Positions 1 to 11,503 of a stretch of 64,000 nucleotides of DNA are shown piece by piece. Each line of letters opens with the position of its first letter. Positions within the stretch are counted from its first letter, which is position 1. A model generated the notes under the pieces. It searched no databases and was not told where the DNA came from. It was given only the letters and a program-made list of their open reading frames with translations. Origin of the DNA: Thermothelomyces thermophilus ATCC 42464 (taxonomy: Eukaryota > Ascomycota > Sordariomycetes > Sordariales > Chaetomiaceae); assembly GCF_000226095.1 (NCBI RefSeq), contig NC_016472.1, forward strand, positions 7,378,001-7,442,000, read 5' to 3'. The position numbers and the translations under genes were made by a program.

Positions 1-9
1 GGCACTAAC

Positions 10-2152
10 TTAGAGCATGGTGCCAAAGTCGTCGTTGTCGTCGTCGTCGAAGGGGATCGGTTTGCGCGGGGTCCCTTCGTCGGTCGCCGGCTTGCGGTGG
101 CGGAAGGTAAACCCGACAAACAGGCTCTTCCTCATCTCGTCCTCGCGGTCCGCCATGGTCTCGAGCGCCTGCTGCTTCTCATGCACTTCCTTGTACTTGG
201 CCATGTCGGCCTCGTTGCTGAAGTCGTCAAAGTAGCCCGCGTCCGTCTCCGAGTCCAATTCGGGCACGAACGGCGGCTTGGTCTCGCGCAGCACGGCCCA
301 GTCCACCTCGGCAAAGTACTGGTGCGCATAGATGTCCTTGATGTTGGAAAACCTCCTGGACCTCGAGTTGATGCAGCTGCAATTTCGTCGTCAAGTCAGC
401 CCCTCTCGTCTCTCTCGTCTCTCTCGTCTGCGCCCCACCCGGCAGTTACCTCGGCCGCGGACTTACGTCGTGATAAAGTTCCATGTCCGGTTGCTCAGGA
501 AGTAGTTCGGGTCTTCCCACACCGGCCGCTTTAGGACCTCCTTCCAATGATTCAGGTTCCGCCACGTCTCGTCGGCGGTCGCTCCCGCGAAGGGAGGGAA
601 GCCCGTGAGGGCCTCAAAGAGCATGCATCCCAGACTCCAGTAGTCGACCGTGAAGTCGTACTGCTCGCCCCTCAGCACCTCGGGCGCCATGTAGTCCGGC
701 GAGCCGACGATCGACTTGGCGTAGTTCACGTCCCGCTCCCTCATGGTGCGGTAGCCCTCCCGACGCTCGGCAACCGTACGCTGGTCCATCGGTTTGCCAA
801 ACGGGACCGGCGCCTCGGACGCTTTTTCCAGGCGGATCCTCATCGACTCGATCTTGGCGGGAGCCAAGAACCCGGCCGCCAGGCCAAAATCGGTGAGCTT
901 GACGTGGCCGGTCGAGTCGACCAGAAAGTTCTCGGGCTTGAGGTCGCGGTGGATATAGCCCAGCTGGTGCAGGGCGTCGACGGCGCAGAACATCTCGGCG
1001 ATGTAGAAGCGCGCGTGCCGGTTCGACAGCACGCCCGTGTTGTTGAGGAGAGTGCGGAAGTCGCCGCCGGGTACGTATTCCATGGCAAGATAGATATTCT
1101 TGTCGTCCTGGAACGAGTACAGCAGCCGGACGAGCCAGTCACTCTTGGCCGTCGTGAGAATGTCGCGCTCGGTCAGGACGTGCCGGACCTCGTCCAGCTT
1201 GAACAGCAGCTTCTTGCTCATGACCTTCAGAGCGCACACCTCCTTGGTATCCTTCTTTTGCGCGAGGAAGACCTGGCCATACCCTCCCTGGCCGACCTGC
1301 GTCAGGATCTGGAAGTCGGCGTGCCGCAGCCTCACCCGCCGCTTGCGGAGATTGGCGCGTTCTCGGCCCGTGTACTTTGCCCACATCTGATTATAAGTTT
1401 CCTCGTCTGTCGCCGGGGGTGGGGGGAATTCTTCTCTGAACGCATTGAGCCGGTTCTGCCTCTGACTGACATAGGTCAGGAGATCAAAATAGTAGTCAAG
1501 GAAATCTGACGAAAACGAAGTCAGCAGCAATCCTGGGAATGGGAGCGGCCCGAACTCCCGCGGACGTGTGCTTACAGAGCTGGGTGACGTTGACCAGGCG
1601 CTTGACGGCGGGCTTCTGGAGGAGCTCGCGCTCCTCGGGAGTCAGGCCCCTGGTAGTGTTGAATCGCCGTACCGTCGGCGACGGCCGTTCTCTCGGCTGA
1701 TACAATTCTTGGCGCGAAAGGGCGGCATGGCTTGGTTGGTATGTCGGCTCGGTGAAGGGGTCTCTCGGGAGGTTTGGGGGGGTGTTTTCCTGTCCTTGTT
1801 TTCTCAGAGGACTGCCCGTTCGGGGAGCGCCCTTGCGGATGATGCTGTCGTCGACACTCGGTGAACCCTCTTCCAGAATCTGTAGGTTACTCTTGCCGGG
1901 AGACAGCGGCGCGACCACGCTCTGGGGACGGGTGAGCTTCACCGGGGTGTCGAACGCGCTCGGTGGGTTGATCTTCATGCCCTGCAGCGCGGCAGGGAGC
2001 TCATTGGCGCCGGGAGGAACCGTCTTCTTGCTGGGGCTGCCCTGTGGAGTGCTGGCAGGGGTGATGAAGTTGTGACGGGTCGGCGTGGAGGGGCGCGCGT
2101 CGGTCCTGTCCTGCTTCGCGCCGGGGAACAGGTTTGTCACGAAGCTCGCCAT
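10..2152 (-). CDS. dbf2: Dbf2/Sid2-type NDR protein kinase (mitotic exit/septation)
   Basis: Three exons on the minus strand: 2152-1576, 1505-467 and 376-10, with GTAAG/GTAAGT donors and CAG acceptors. They give a 660-residue serine/threonine kinase. After a disordered Ser/Pro-rich N-terminus comes the Mob1-binding type helix (YFLDYYFDLL, about 193-202). The kinase domain follows: glycine loop GQGGYG near 264-269, Lys286 in CALKVM, HRDLKPEN at 378-385 and DFG at 398-400. The long insert between DFG and SPDYMAPEVL is typical of NDR/LATS kinases. The C-terminus carries the hydrophobic motif FVGFTFRH. By family this is the kinase at the end of the mitotic exit/septation initiation network (yeast Dbf2, fission yeast Sid2), working with Mob1. 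The start MASFVTNLF was preferred over an in-frame ATG at 2203 because it lies closest to the conserved body. It diverges from the wbp11-like gene. Confidence 0.93.
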
Positions 2153-2810
2153 GGTGTGTGGCTGAGCGATCTGCAAAAGGTACCTCTGTATTGACACAAA
2201 CAAAAGTGATGCGGCGTCTTTGCAGCTCTCAAGTCGTGCCTCTTTGACCGGTCACGACCTCTCGGCAAAAAGAAGGTCGGAGCTGCACCCAACGACGTGA
2301 TAAAATGCGGTGAGATGATGCAAAGGCGGGTTCGGATCACCTGCACATAAACAAGGCGCGCCAAATGATGGAGACAAGCTTAAATTATTATGGCGCCGAA
2401 ACCCGCGCCGCGCCAGCGAGGTTCGTCCTGCCCGATTCAGTGATAATGGAGGTGGATTGATTGGGCAGGGAGCGGGGGCGGGGTAGTTACTCCGTACCAG
2501 GGCGTCAACACGCAAGGTTGCAACAGCAACCCAGCTGAGGTGTGGGGAACCTCCGGCGCCTGAAACGCGGAAACTCAGCCCAGTCGTGGGACCCGGAACG
2601 CGGTGCGCCCGGGGTGGAGTCCTGGGAGCCAGGCATTTCGTGCATGCAGGCTTGGCGTCAGCTGACAGCCGGTCTCGACTTGCCCGGAGCTTGTTCCCAT
2701 CATTTTTGCCAGGAGCTCTCGCCGAGTTCAGGTCTGGACCAAAAAACGTCAACATCTGATAGGAGCGCATAAAAGCACCTCGACAACCCGACAACCCGTG
2801 GTCGCCCAAA
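2153..2810. promoter_or_regulatory. Shared divergent promoter region dbf2 / wbp11-like
   Basis: This 658-bp gap lies between two outward-facing start codons, so both promoters must lie in it. It has no convincing ORF of its own. It contains a copy of a TACTCCGTAC motif (2488-2497) that recurs in other intergenic gaps of the window. No TATA box could be assigned with confidence. Confidence 0.5.
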
Positions 2811-3727
2811 ATGCCAAAAGAACGTAACTACAATCCCGTGCAGGCTCAGCGCAAGGCTGAGAAGGCCAGAGCGATTAAGAAAGGTGCCGTCGCGTCGGAA
2901 AACCGTGCCCGCGTTCTGATGTTCCGGGCGCCAATATCCCATTATCCCATGTACTGAAATCAAACTAACTCATCGGTTCGCATATAGGCAAGCTAGAGCA
3001 GCAAGCACGGAGGAACGAAAAGCTAGCCAAGCGCAACCCCGCCAGGATACAGCAGCAGATCGATGACCTCAAGGCAATAAAGGAGGGCGGAGGGAAGCTC
3101 ACGGCCCACGAGGAGCGAGCTCTCGAGGCTCTCGAGAAAGATCTGAAGGCGGTCCTTAAGGCAAGAGAAGCGCTGGGGGATAAAGCACCGCAATTCAGCC
3201 GTGGCCCGCCGAGGCAGGGACAGAGAGGTGACGGCGTCCTGGGAAAGAGGAGGCGCGATGCTGAAGACGAATCCAGCAGCGACAGCGACGTGCCCGAGGA
3301 TGTCAAGCGCATACCGATGCCGAGAGATACGCCGCCCCCCATTCCGAAGGAGATCCTGGACGAATGGTACGCCAAGCGCCGGGCGAAGAGAAACGCGGAG
3401 CGGGCGTCGGAAGCCGAACGGCAAGAATCCGGGAAGCCCGCCGCGCCCGTCATCGAGTCCAAGACGGTGTACGAGGCCAAACCGGTCGTCAGAGATTTGC
3501 GCAAGGAAGCTGTGAGCGCCTTCATGCCGACGGCCGTCAGGATGAAGATCGAGAAGAGCAAAGGGCGGGGAGGCCTGTTAGAACCAGAAGAAGCGGATCG
3601 GCTGGAGAAAGAGGGCTACCTTCGGACCCGTGAACCGACACGACCGCAGACCGGGGAACCACAGGCCGGCCAAGATGCCGGTCCCCGCGGCGTGACGATG
3701 GAGGAGGTTGCAGACGAGCAAGGCTAG
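2811..3727 (+). CDS. wbp11: Wbp11-like splicing factor (WW domain-binding protein 11 family)
   Basis: Two exons, 2811-2883 and 2988-3727, joined across a 104-nt intron with a CTAAC-like branch site (near 2965) and a TAG acceptor, encode 270 residues. The N-terminus (MPKERNYNPVQAQRKAEKAR, then KKGKLEQQARRNEKLAKRNP) is the Wbp11 N-terminal domain: short, very basic and helical. The spliced frame joins the two halves of that motif exactly. The middle has an acidic SSSDSD patch and a proline run (MPRDTPPPIP) fitting a WW/PQBP1-type ligand. The rest is charged and coiled-coil prone. Wbp11 relatives are nuclear spliceosome-associated proteins; the role here is inferred from family. The protein is much shorter than animal WBP11, as is common in fungi. 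Confidence 0.85.
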
Positions 3728-4782
3728 GCTAGCGGCGCCACGGGGCAATTCTGTCAAATTCGGGACTCGCAGACCCAAGGCGCATCGGGCTGGGTTCGGT
3801 GGTAAGATATTCATTCCGAGGACCCAGCCTTCTCAGCAAATGAGCACGCTGATGCTACGAGCGGTGGCGAAGGATGACCGGTCCTCCTTTGCCGGGGCAA
3901 ATTATACCAAGTACGCAGTACGGCGCCTCGACGTTGTCAGGTCCTTCTCGGGGCAAGCCGTAATTATCAGCAGTGCTTCTAGTTAGAAGAGCCATGTCTG
4001 TTGCGTGCGGCAAAAACACTACAGCGGCGAACCCCGATTGTTTCATTGCCGCTTAGTGTAGGTCTGTGAGCTAGGGGACGAAGCGTTGCAGTTTACCCTG
4101 GTTTCAGATTAGCACGTTTAAGGGGCAAGGAGCGCATATCGAGGGAGGGGGCCATGCTTAGTATTAGTAGGATTTGCCAAGAATGGAGAAATAGCCATCT
4201 GGATTCACAAAGCGACTTCTGATGGCCAAGTCACTAGACGATCCCACAACAAAGGTTGCCGCGGGTTGCTCCTTGACATGCCGTACACTACGGCGTGGGG
4301 AACTCGGCGGATGATCTCACCTCAGCTCGACTGCGGCCCCAAGCGGGGCCTCTTCACAAAACAACGTGGGTCAAGCGGCACAGCGCACCTGCACCTGGTG
4401 TTAAGAGATCATCTATGCTTAGTGCGTATGTAGTATGTATGTATGTACAGTATGTATGTACATACATCACTACTGCGCACACGCACCACCAACAGTAACT
4501 ACCCTCCCTCTGTAACAAGACGGTTTCAAGTGGATCTGTTTGCCACCATTCCCGCTCTGCTCGGCGCCCATTTTCAGGTTGGTTTTCCTGTTTGTTCGTT
4601 TCTCCCTCTTCGTTTATTAATGATTATATCATTGTATTTGTTTTCTTTGACTTGCTGTTTCTTTTTCCCAGTTGTCGAGCAGCACGCTGCTTCCCGCCTC
4701 CTGCCTTCTCGTCTTCTATCTCATCTGCCACAACTCGTCACACTCGTCCCATTCCGTCACTGGCAGCTTAAATTAACGCGAG
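3728..4782. other. Intergenic region with pyrimidine-rich leader before the MFS gene
   Basis: No gene is supported here. A run of TATG/GTAC alternations lies at 4426-4468. From about 4519 to 4780 the plus strand is strongly pyrimidine-rich (CTT/CTCC tracts), which in filamentous fungi usually marks core promoter and 5' leader. It probably belongs to the transporter starting at 4783. Confidence 0.4.
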
Positions 4783-6408
4783 ATGTCCAGGAGTAGCACC
4801 CTGTCTTGGGGGACAGGGCTGCAAAATGGTCTCAAGAAGATATGTTCCGTGGTACACATCGCCAGGTCCGGGCCGCGCGCGCGAGATCTCGTGTCAAGAG
4901 GAGGCGGCGGGGGAGAAGATGGGTCAAAATCGCCGAGGAGTCCCGGCAGCATTGATTCCCTGCACGACAGCGCCGGCCTGTCGTCCAGCTCCATCAAGAT
5001 TTCAGCGGCCGGCGAATTCGACCAAGACTCTCGGGATGGGGGCATTCGCGCCTGGCTGGTCGTCTCGGGCTGCTGGCTGGCGCTCTTTGCGGCCCTCGGT
5101 TTCATGAACATCCTGTCGACCTTCCGGGCCTATCTCGCGACGACTTGGACCGCCGACGACCTCAGCCCCGGCGCCGTCGGCGGCGCCATCTTCGCCTACG
5201 CCTTCCTCAGCTTCCTCCTGGGCCTCCACGTCGGCCCGCTCTTCGACAAGCACGGCCCGCGATGGCTCATCCTCGGCGGCACCGTCTCCCTCGTCGCGAG
5301 CCTGCTCCTCGCCAGCGTCGACGCCGCCGCCGCCGCCGCCGGGCTCATCCTCGCCGCCCTCGCCATCCTCGGCAGCCTCGGCAGCACCCTCCTCTACGTG
5401 CCGTCCGTCGCCGCCGTCGCGCGCGTCTTTAGCGCCCACCACCGCGGCCTCGCCATCGGCCTCGCCACCACGTCCACCTCCGCGAGCGGCCTCGTCTTCC
5501 CCCCGCTGCTCGACGCCCTCTTCGCCCGCGTCGGCTGGGCCTGGGCCGTCCGCGCCATCGCCCTGTTCTGCCTCGCCCTCACCGTCGCCGCTAACTTTCT
5601 CATCACCCGCGCTCCGGGCCTTGCGGCCGGGACGGAGAGGGAGGAGGGGGAAAGGGGGGAGGAGAAGGAGCCAAAGGAGCAGAAGGAAGGCGGGGAGAAA
5701 GAAGCCGCCGCCGCCGGCGGCAGTAGCAGCAGCAGCAGAAGCAGCAGAAGCAGCCTGCGCCCGCTTCGCGCGCGCATCATCTTTGGTGGTGTTGGTAGTG
5801 GTGGTGGTGGTGTCAGCGCAGCGGCGGGCTTCGCGCCGACGGTCGGGGCCGTCCTGTGCGCGCAGCTGGGGTCGTCTCTGGCGCTGAGTTACCTGCCGCG
5901 CTACGCGCTCGGCAGGGCGGGGCTCGGGCGCGCCGAGGCGTTCGAGGTCGTGGCGGTTGCCAACGGCGCCTCGGTGGCGGGGAGGGTGCTGGCCGGTTGG
6001 GCCGCGGACCGGCTGGGGCCGTTCGACGCGAGCGTCGGGTGCTGCGCGGCCGCCGCGCTGGCCTCCCTCGCGGTCTGGCTCCCCGCCGGCGGGACCAAGG
6101 GAGGGGTCATGTCCTTCGCGGCCGTGTTTGGCGTCGCCAGCGGGGGCGGCGTCAGTCTCGCGCCCGTGGTGGTTGGTCGGCTCTGTGACGCGCGCGAGTA
6201 CGGGAGGTACTATGGGACGTGCCATGCCATCACCTCGTTCCTGGTGATGCTGGCCGTCCCGGTCGCCGAGCAGGTGTTTGACGGCGGGGAGGGGCGTCAT
6301 CCGAGCCTGGTCGTCGTCACGGGGGTGTTCTACGTCCTCGCAGCCGTTGCCTTCGCTGCTGCGAGGGTGGTCGTGGCTGGGCGGAGGCTACGGATCATAT
6401 GCCGCTGA
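4783..6408 (+). CDS. MFS transporter, monocarboxylate porter-like (MCT/MCH family)
   Basis: Intronless 541-residue major facilitator. A hydrophilic Ser/Gly-rich N-terminus (about 1-85) precedes the first membrane helix at IRAWLVVSGCWLALFAALG, the usual MCT helix-1 start. The loop GPLFDKHGPRWLILGG (about 149-164) is the MFS loop 2-3 signature. The two six-helix halves are separated by a cytosolic loop (about 275-330) that is first Glu/Lys-rich (EREEGERGEEKEPKEQKEGG) and then poly-Ala/Ser. Members move monocarboxylates or, in yeast Mch5, riboflavin; substrate cannot be read from sequence. Codon use is extremely GC-rich, which produces long antisense open frames that are not genes. Nearest genes are wbp11-like upstream and, after 1.6 kb, the transposon island. 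Confidence 0.82.
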   Translation: MSRSSTLSWGTGLQNGLKKICSVVHIARSGPRARDLVSRGGGGGEDGSKSPRSPGSIDSLHDSAGLSSSSIKISAAGEFDQDSRDGGIRAWLVVSGCWLALFAALGFMNILSTFRAYLATTWTADDLSPGAVGGAIFAYAFLSFLLGLHVGPLFDKHGPRWLILGGTVSLVASLLLASVDAAAAAAGLILAALAILGSLGSTLLYVPSVAAVARVFSAHHRGLAIGLATTSTSASGLVFPPLLDALFARVGWAWAVRAIALFCLALTVAANFLITRAPGLAAGTEREEGERGEEKEPKEQKEGGEKEAAAAGGSSSSSRSSRSSLRPLRARIIFGGVGSGGGGVSAAAGFAPTVGAVLCAQLGSSLALSYLPRYALGRAGLGRAEAFEVVAVANGASVAGRVLAGWAADRLGPFDASVGCCAAAALASLAVWLPAGGTKGGVMSFAAVFGVASGGGVSLAPVVVGRLCDAREYGRYYGTCHAITSFLVMLAVPVAEQVFDGGEGRHPSLVVVTGVFYVLAAVAFAAARVVVAGRRLRIICR

Positions 6409-7987
6409 CGAATCCATCTGCCGGTAGCCGAACGAAGCGCTGGTGATAAGGGACAGAAAAAACGTGATCCGTACATACGCTACATGCTATTCCGGTGTAG
6501 ACTGTATGTATTTCCGTATACAAGGAGCACAACCATTACCCTATTGGACTCCCGGCTGTCGAGGTTGTCTCATATTCCCCCGTCCCCATCCTTGACCCTC
6601 AGGCCAGTAAGAGTTAAGAATTTCCAAACCCGCGAGCTAGCTCTCACAATACCTTTAGCGTAACTTGTTCGGGCATATACGCTAAAGTCGCCTGTAAACA
6701 TGACAGCCGCACAGCCGCACGGCAGCGGCCCAGACCGGGTTGGTTGATATCTTGGACGAAGCCGTCTCCATGGACCAATCCGTACAGTACACACACATCT
6801 GTGACGGCTGCTATTGTCCAAAGATTGATCTGCCCGAGATGGGAGGGAAATGAACGGGATAAATGTGTTGGATGGTCGAGTGTAGTTAGTCATTCTCGAC
6901 CGCACGGCATCGTCCCGCCAAAAAAAAGGGGGGCGGGTATGCCGCCCGTGCGGATATATCCTGAAGCCTGCCCGAGTGTATGTATGTATGTACATGCATA
7001 CGTACATTCATGCGAAACTCGCCAGATAGGATGGAGGACCCTAATGCAATGCACGAACTGCAGCGGGCGGCTTCAACACGAGCCCCCCCCGATTGACACG
7101 TGTGAGATGTTGCGCTTCCGCGAAAGATGAAAAGTTCCCGCCTCACAATATCTCTCTCTGGTGGCTCATGATCATCCGAGCCTTCTCCCGCCAACGTTGG
7201 GTGCAGATAAGGTCCATGGTGCTGGTGGTCACTTAAATCGACCTCGGTTGGTCTCCTTTAGTGTACGGTCTTCTTTCCGAAGCTCTGAGAGAACGAGCGA
7301 GACCGACGGCTGTAAGTACATACGGAATACACACTTCACTACTGAAGCACGGATAGAGTCTGGGCTCTCCGGCCTCGTCCGTGTACTAATCTCTACGCGC
7401 GCGCGCGGGATCTTGCATCGAGGGAAGGGGGGGGGGGTAGCTGCTAGGAGAACGCAGCTACCTCGGTACTTAGCTTTAGGTAGTCTTGCTTTGGTGAATA
7501 ATGTATTTGGCTCTGCTGCAGGCAAACAAAGGCACGCAGGTAGGTACTAGCTAGGTAAAGTAGGTACGTACGGATCTTGTATGTACTGTAGTACGTATGT
7601 GCTATGTACATACAGTACGGATAGCCTGAGCCAGTATGCTTCGATGGAGGAGGAAATTGTCGCAGAAGCACGGGAAGCAGAACGACACGGGCGGCCAAAT
7701 TGGACTCCTTCGACTTCCTTGGAAGAGCTGGAACATCGGGACCCCCCCTGCCAGAGCTGACATGTTGCTCGGTAGTCTCGGTGCCGAGAGTCCTCGAGGG
7801 ACTCGGTGTGATGAGGTGTCGCGCCAGTCTTCTCTTATGATCCGTGTATGAATGAGCAGGCAGAAGATCGCGGCGCCCTTTTGCGTGGTGCGGTGGTTGG
7901 AGTTGAATTGACAGTCGATGTTTCTTACTGTACCGAGTTACATAGTGTACTCGTACACACCCAAACTAGTGTAGTGTAATCCGTACA
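6409..7987. other. Intergenic region left of the transposon island
   Basis: No gene is supported; short open frames here lack family features. The stretch contains GTAC/TACATAC palindromic clusters (6976-7008 and 7558-7618), a poly-G run near 7426-7438 and repeated CCGTACATAC strings. Base composition stays like the flanking euchromatin right up to the TA at 7988-7989, where the inserted element begins. Confidence 0.5.
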
Positions 7988-7989
7988 TA

Positions 7990-8084
7990 CCCGGTGGTTA
8001 GTGCTGACTAATTAGTTCAGGACTACCACCTGTCCGGGAGACAGGTGGGGCCAAAACCCCCGGACATGCCAATATAGCCGGACA
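7990..8084 (+). repeat. Left terminal inverted repeat (95 bp)
   Basis: It matches the reverse complement of 33605-33698 throughout, except in a small hairpin loop. It holds a 9-bp perfect stem (CCACCTGTC 8026-8034 / GACAGGTGG 8040-8048) around a CGGGA loop. It is GC-rich and not visibly RIP-mutated, unlike the 2 kb immediately to its right. Confidence 0.92.
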
Positions 8085-10249
8085 CATCGCCACCAAATTT
8101 CCTATACATTCGCGTCTTTGCAAAAGGGGCTATCAAGTTCAATTTAAGTTTAATTACCCTTATAATAATAGCCTTAAATAGCTACAAATAGTTTAATTGT
8201 AAACTAGACTCTAAAAAGCTTAAAAACGTAGTAAAATTCAATTCTACCTAATTATAACTAGTCAAATAACTAGTTATATGACTCGCATTCGTCTCCCTCT
8301 CCCTCTATATTATACCTCCTATCCCTATCGCTCTTAACGCTCCTAATTATAGTAGTACCTTCTCTTTCAGCCTCCTAGTGATAGTTATTATCTTCTGTCC
8401 CTAGCGTTACTACTATAGACTTATAGGCACGTCGCTTCTTAAACCTCCTAATATCCTTAATAATAGCTATATATAGAGACTCCTTCTTACCCCTAGATAG
8501 AGATAGTGACTCGACATCCTCTTCTTACCTATCTTTACTATCTGTAAAGTCAAATCTGTCATCGTTGCTATCGTCAATTAACATTGTAGTCGCACCGCTA
8601 ATCTATATCCTAGGACGCTTAGGGGATGGGAATTTGATTTCTGATAACGGCTTCTTTGCTAACTAAGGGATTAGGACTTCCTTTCTATCTCCTAAGTCGA
8701 AAAATGCTAATAGCTAACGCTCCTTTGGTAGAACCTAAAGAGGGTAATTATTATTAAGAGGAAGATAGTCGTTCTTATTAGTCTTTTCTAGGAATTTAGT
8801 AAAGGTTACTATACGAAGGTAATGCCTATTGGTGCTAGGAATCTTATTTTCTAGGTACCTTTTCAAGACTTTGTATTCCTCTCTATACTCTTGTTTAATC
8901 TGCTTGATAGTAATATAGGTAGCTTTTTGGCTAGTATCTCGAATTACCTTAGCGTTCTTCTAAGCTTAGATCTTCTAAAACCGTTAAATCTATTAAATAG
9001 TTATACTTATTATAACCTTTTCTATTAGCTTAATAAATTAGCCTTATATTTTCTTAATGAATAGTATGGCTAAATAGGCCCTCTTGTTCTTAGTAAAGTT
9101 ATTTAGATATTTATATATTAGTTAACCTTTATTAACTATTAATGTAATATCTTAAAAGTGTCTTTATATTAGTAAACTAAAAAGCTTAAGATATTACTTT
9201 TAAATATAGTTAATATCCTTTTTTATATATATTTATTGCTTATTATTAGGAATTATTATAAAATATCCAATACTTATATTAGATAATACTTTCTCCCTGA
9301 TCTAGTCTATTATAATATATTGGTTTGGTAGAAAAAGACTAGTCTTTTCAAATCTTACTATAATATTTCGGCGTTTAAAACTAGCCTCTTAGATTTCTTA
9401 GAATCTTCTAATAAAGTCTACCTAGGTAAACGTAAGATTACCGTTTTGAACTACCTATTAGAGACATCATTAATATACTTCCTTAAGATAGTAAAAGACT
9501 CCTATATCTATTAGCTAGATAAAGTATATTAAATAGGGAAAGAAGAAGATAATAATGATATTAAATAAGAGGTAGTATTTATAAAGCTTAGTATTATAAT
9601 ATCTTATGAAGTTATCTAAGATAAGTGGTCAATATATATATTTTTCTAATAGTATAAATATATAGACTAAATCTTTAGGAGTAACGTTATCTAAGTTAAT
9701 AAAGTATATACTAAGAGTGGAACTATAATTATAATAATTATAATTAAACTATTTCTTAAAGCTTATACTATATTACTAGAACTTAATATAGATAGCAGAG
9801 AAATATTTATTAAAATATTATATCTAATCTATTATAATCTTAACGTTATTAAATACTATCTCTAACTTATAGAATTATATCTCTTTATTAAGACCTTTAA
9901 TATCTTAATCTTCTAATAGCTACTATTTAAAGATATAGAATATTAAGATAATATTACTAATAGCATTTCTAGCGCTAATTATACTTATCGACTCTTAGTT
10001 ATAAAGGTCTAAAATCTCTAGCTAATAAAATACTATAGTTAGTATTCCAAACTAATACTTAAAAAAGAAGAAGATACTAACCTTCTTCTTCTTATCTATC
10101 TTAACTATTAAGATCTTAAACTACCTATTTAACATTATAAGTATATATCTAGTTTTATCCACATTCTAATAACTAGATACAATAATCTTAAAGCTTTTAA
10201 TAGTATCCTTAAGCTTATTAAAGAATATCTCTAGTTCTTCTATCTACTA
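8085..10249 (-). pseudogene. Relic of the pogo/Fot1-like transposase, catalytic and C-terminal part
   Basis: This AT-rich left arm, read on the minus strand, continues the frame broken by the retroelement insertion at 10250-10254. Just inside the junction is the motif NVDKT(G) (10165-10148), with the Gly codon changed to AGA, resembling the NMDETG region of pogo-family DDE transposases. Near 8500-8700 the frame becomes acidic and then basic, as is usual for the C-terminal tail of Fot1-type transposases. TAG stops from TGG or CAG are frequent. It is the most heavily RIP-decayed sequence in the window and certainly non-functional. The family assignment is inference from short motifs. Confidence 0.55.
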
Positions 10250-10254
10250 CTCGG

Positions 10255-10706
10255 TATAACGAACCTAACTTAGACTTCTTCTAAAAGGGTTCAGACAAAG
10301 GTAGGTTAAGCAAGACAAGTATATAGGTCGTCTAAGGGATTTAGTAAAGCCAAAGGGTTTATAATAACACTAGAGTTATCTCTCACAGTAGTTAACGATG
10401 CTTGGTATAAGTACTATAATTGTAAGTTACTATTACTAGTAAACTCCTAGAGTCTATTAAAACAAGTAATTATTTATATATATATATACTTCTATTAGTC
10501 GCTTATAGTCCTTTTCTAGCCTGCCCTAGGATTGCCTTTAGTAGCTAGCTATCCTCCGCTATTCTTCCCTTTTGGCAATTGTTTGCCTATAGTAGCCCGC
10601 GTTCCCTAGCGATCCCATGTCAGCCTTGCTCTGTGCCCTTCTTGATTAGTGGCTCGTTTAGTCTGCTATGCCCTACCAGGTCGCGGTATATGGTTGGCTT
10701 ATGATA
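10255..10706 (-). repeat. LTR of element 1, 3' copy (452 bp)
   Basis: Starts TATAACGAACC (RIP-altered from TGTGACGAACC) and ends GGCTTATGATA (from GGCTCGTGACA). It matches the LTR at 32587-33038. The putative transcript start, complementary to the primer site, is at 10427-10437. Confidence 0.9.
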
Positions 10707-10824
10707 CGATGCCCCCTCTTTAGGGCTTTTGACCTGAAAGCTTCTTATGACTTATTTCAAATATTACTAATACCCCTTCTTTTCCCTATAGGTAATGTCC
10801 TTCTTTTGCTAGCTTCCTTCTATT

Positions 10825-11503
10825 ATAGCTAATTATATCCCTAGGAACTGTCGTAATCTTGAGCATAAACGATATATTATTATAATTAAGATTAAGCAAG
10901 AGGGTTATAAGGTCATTATACCTTATAAGCGTTATTAAAATATAAAGTTACAAAAGCGTTATATAATAATAGAGGGTTTAAACAAGTATTAGAACTATAT
11001 TTATATAGATAAGAAGTATAGTAGCCTAAACATTACAAATACCTATAGGTTCCTTGTTATTTTCCTTTATAGTCCTAGGTTATTAACTATTTTAGTCCTT
11101 TTGAATTTGTTAGAGCAGGAGAAGGTTTCAAAAGAGATTACTAAGACCAAGGCACTTCTTGCTTAGACGCTAAGCCGTTTAAGTCGATTACGTCATTTAT
11201 AGCAATCCCTATATAATTGTAGTGCCGAAGTTTTTTGTCGTAGCGTAGCTCGTCTAGAGAAGGAGGAAGAACTAGATACTCCTCTGCTAATATCAGAGAT
11301 ATAGACTCTCGCGGGTTAAGCTTAGGTGTTAGGTGCTTTTGATATGCTTGATTAGGAGTTGATCGGTTTAGATCCTAGTCCTAATTCTAGTAGGTTCCCC
11401 TCTTTTTCTATTAGGAAATAGGCTTTGGAACTAGTTCTTATAGCTAGTTAGGATTCTACTAGTAGAACTACTCTAGTTTCTTAAGGTAACTTAGGTTTTT
11501 AAC
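10825..11503 (+). pseudogene. Antisense accessory ORF of element 1 (decayed)
   Basis: Same position and same frame plan as the antisense ORF of element 3, with ATG now ATA at 10825-10827. The Lys/Arg-rich N-terminal part and the EGLNKY-type segment are still recognisable. Nearly all Cys codons are now Tyr. It shows that elements 1 and 3 carried the same version of the ORF. Confidence 0.6.

Noticed and set aside
547-1509. 320-codon open frame antisense to the Dbf2-type kinase
   Set aside because: Shadow of a conserved kinase exon; no own domain features.
5002-6300. 432-codon open frame antisense to the MFS transporter
   Set aside because: It arises from extreme GC3 of the transporter. The product is charged low-complexity Gly/Glu/Arg and matches no family.
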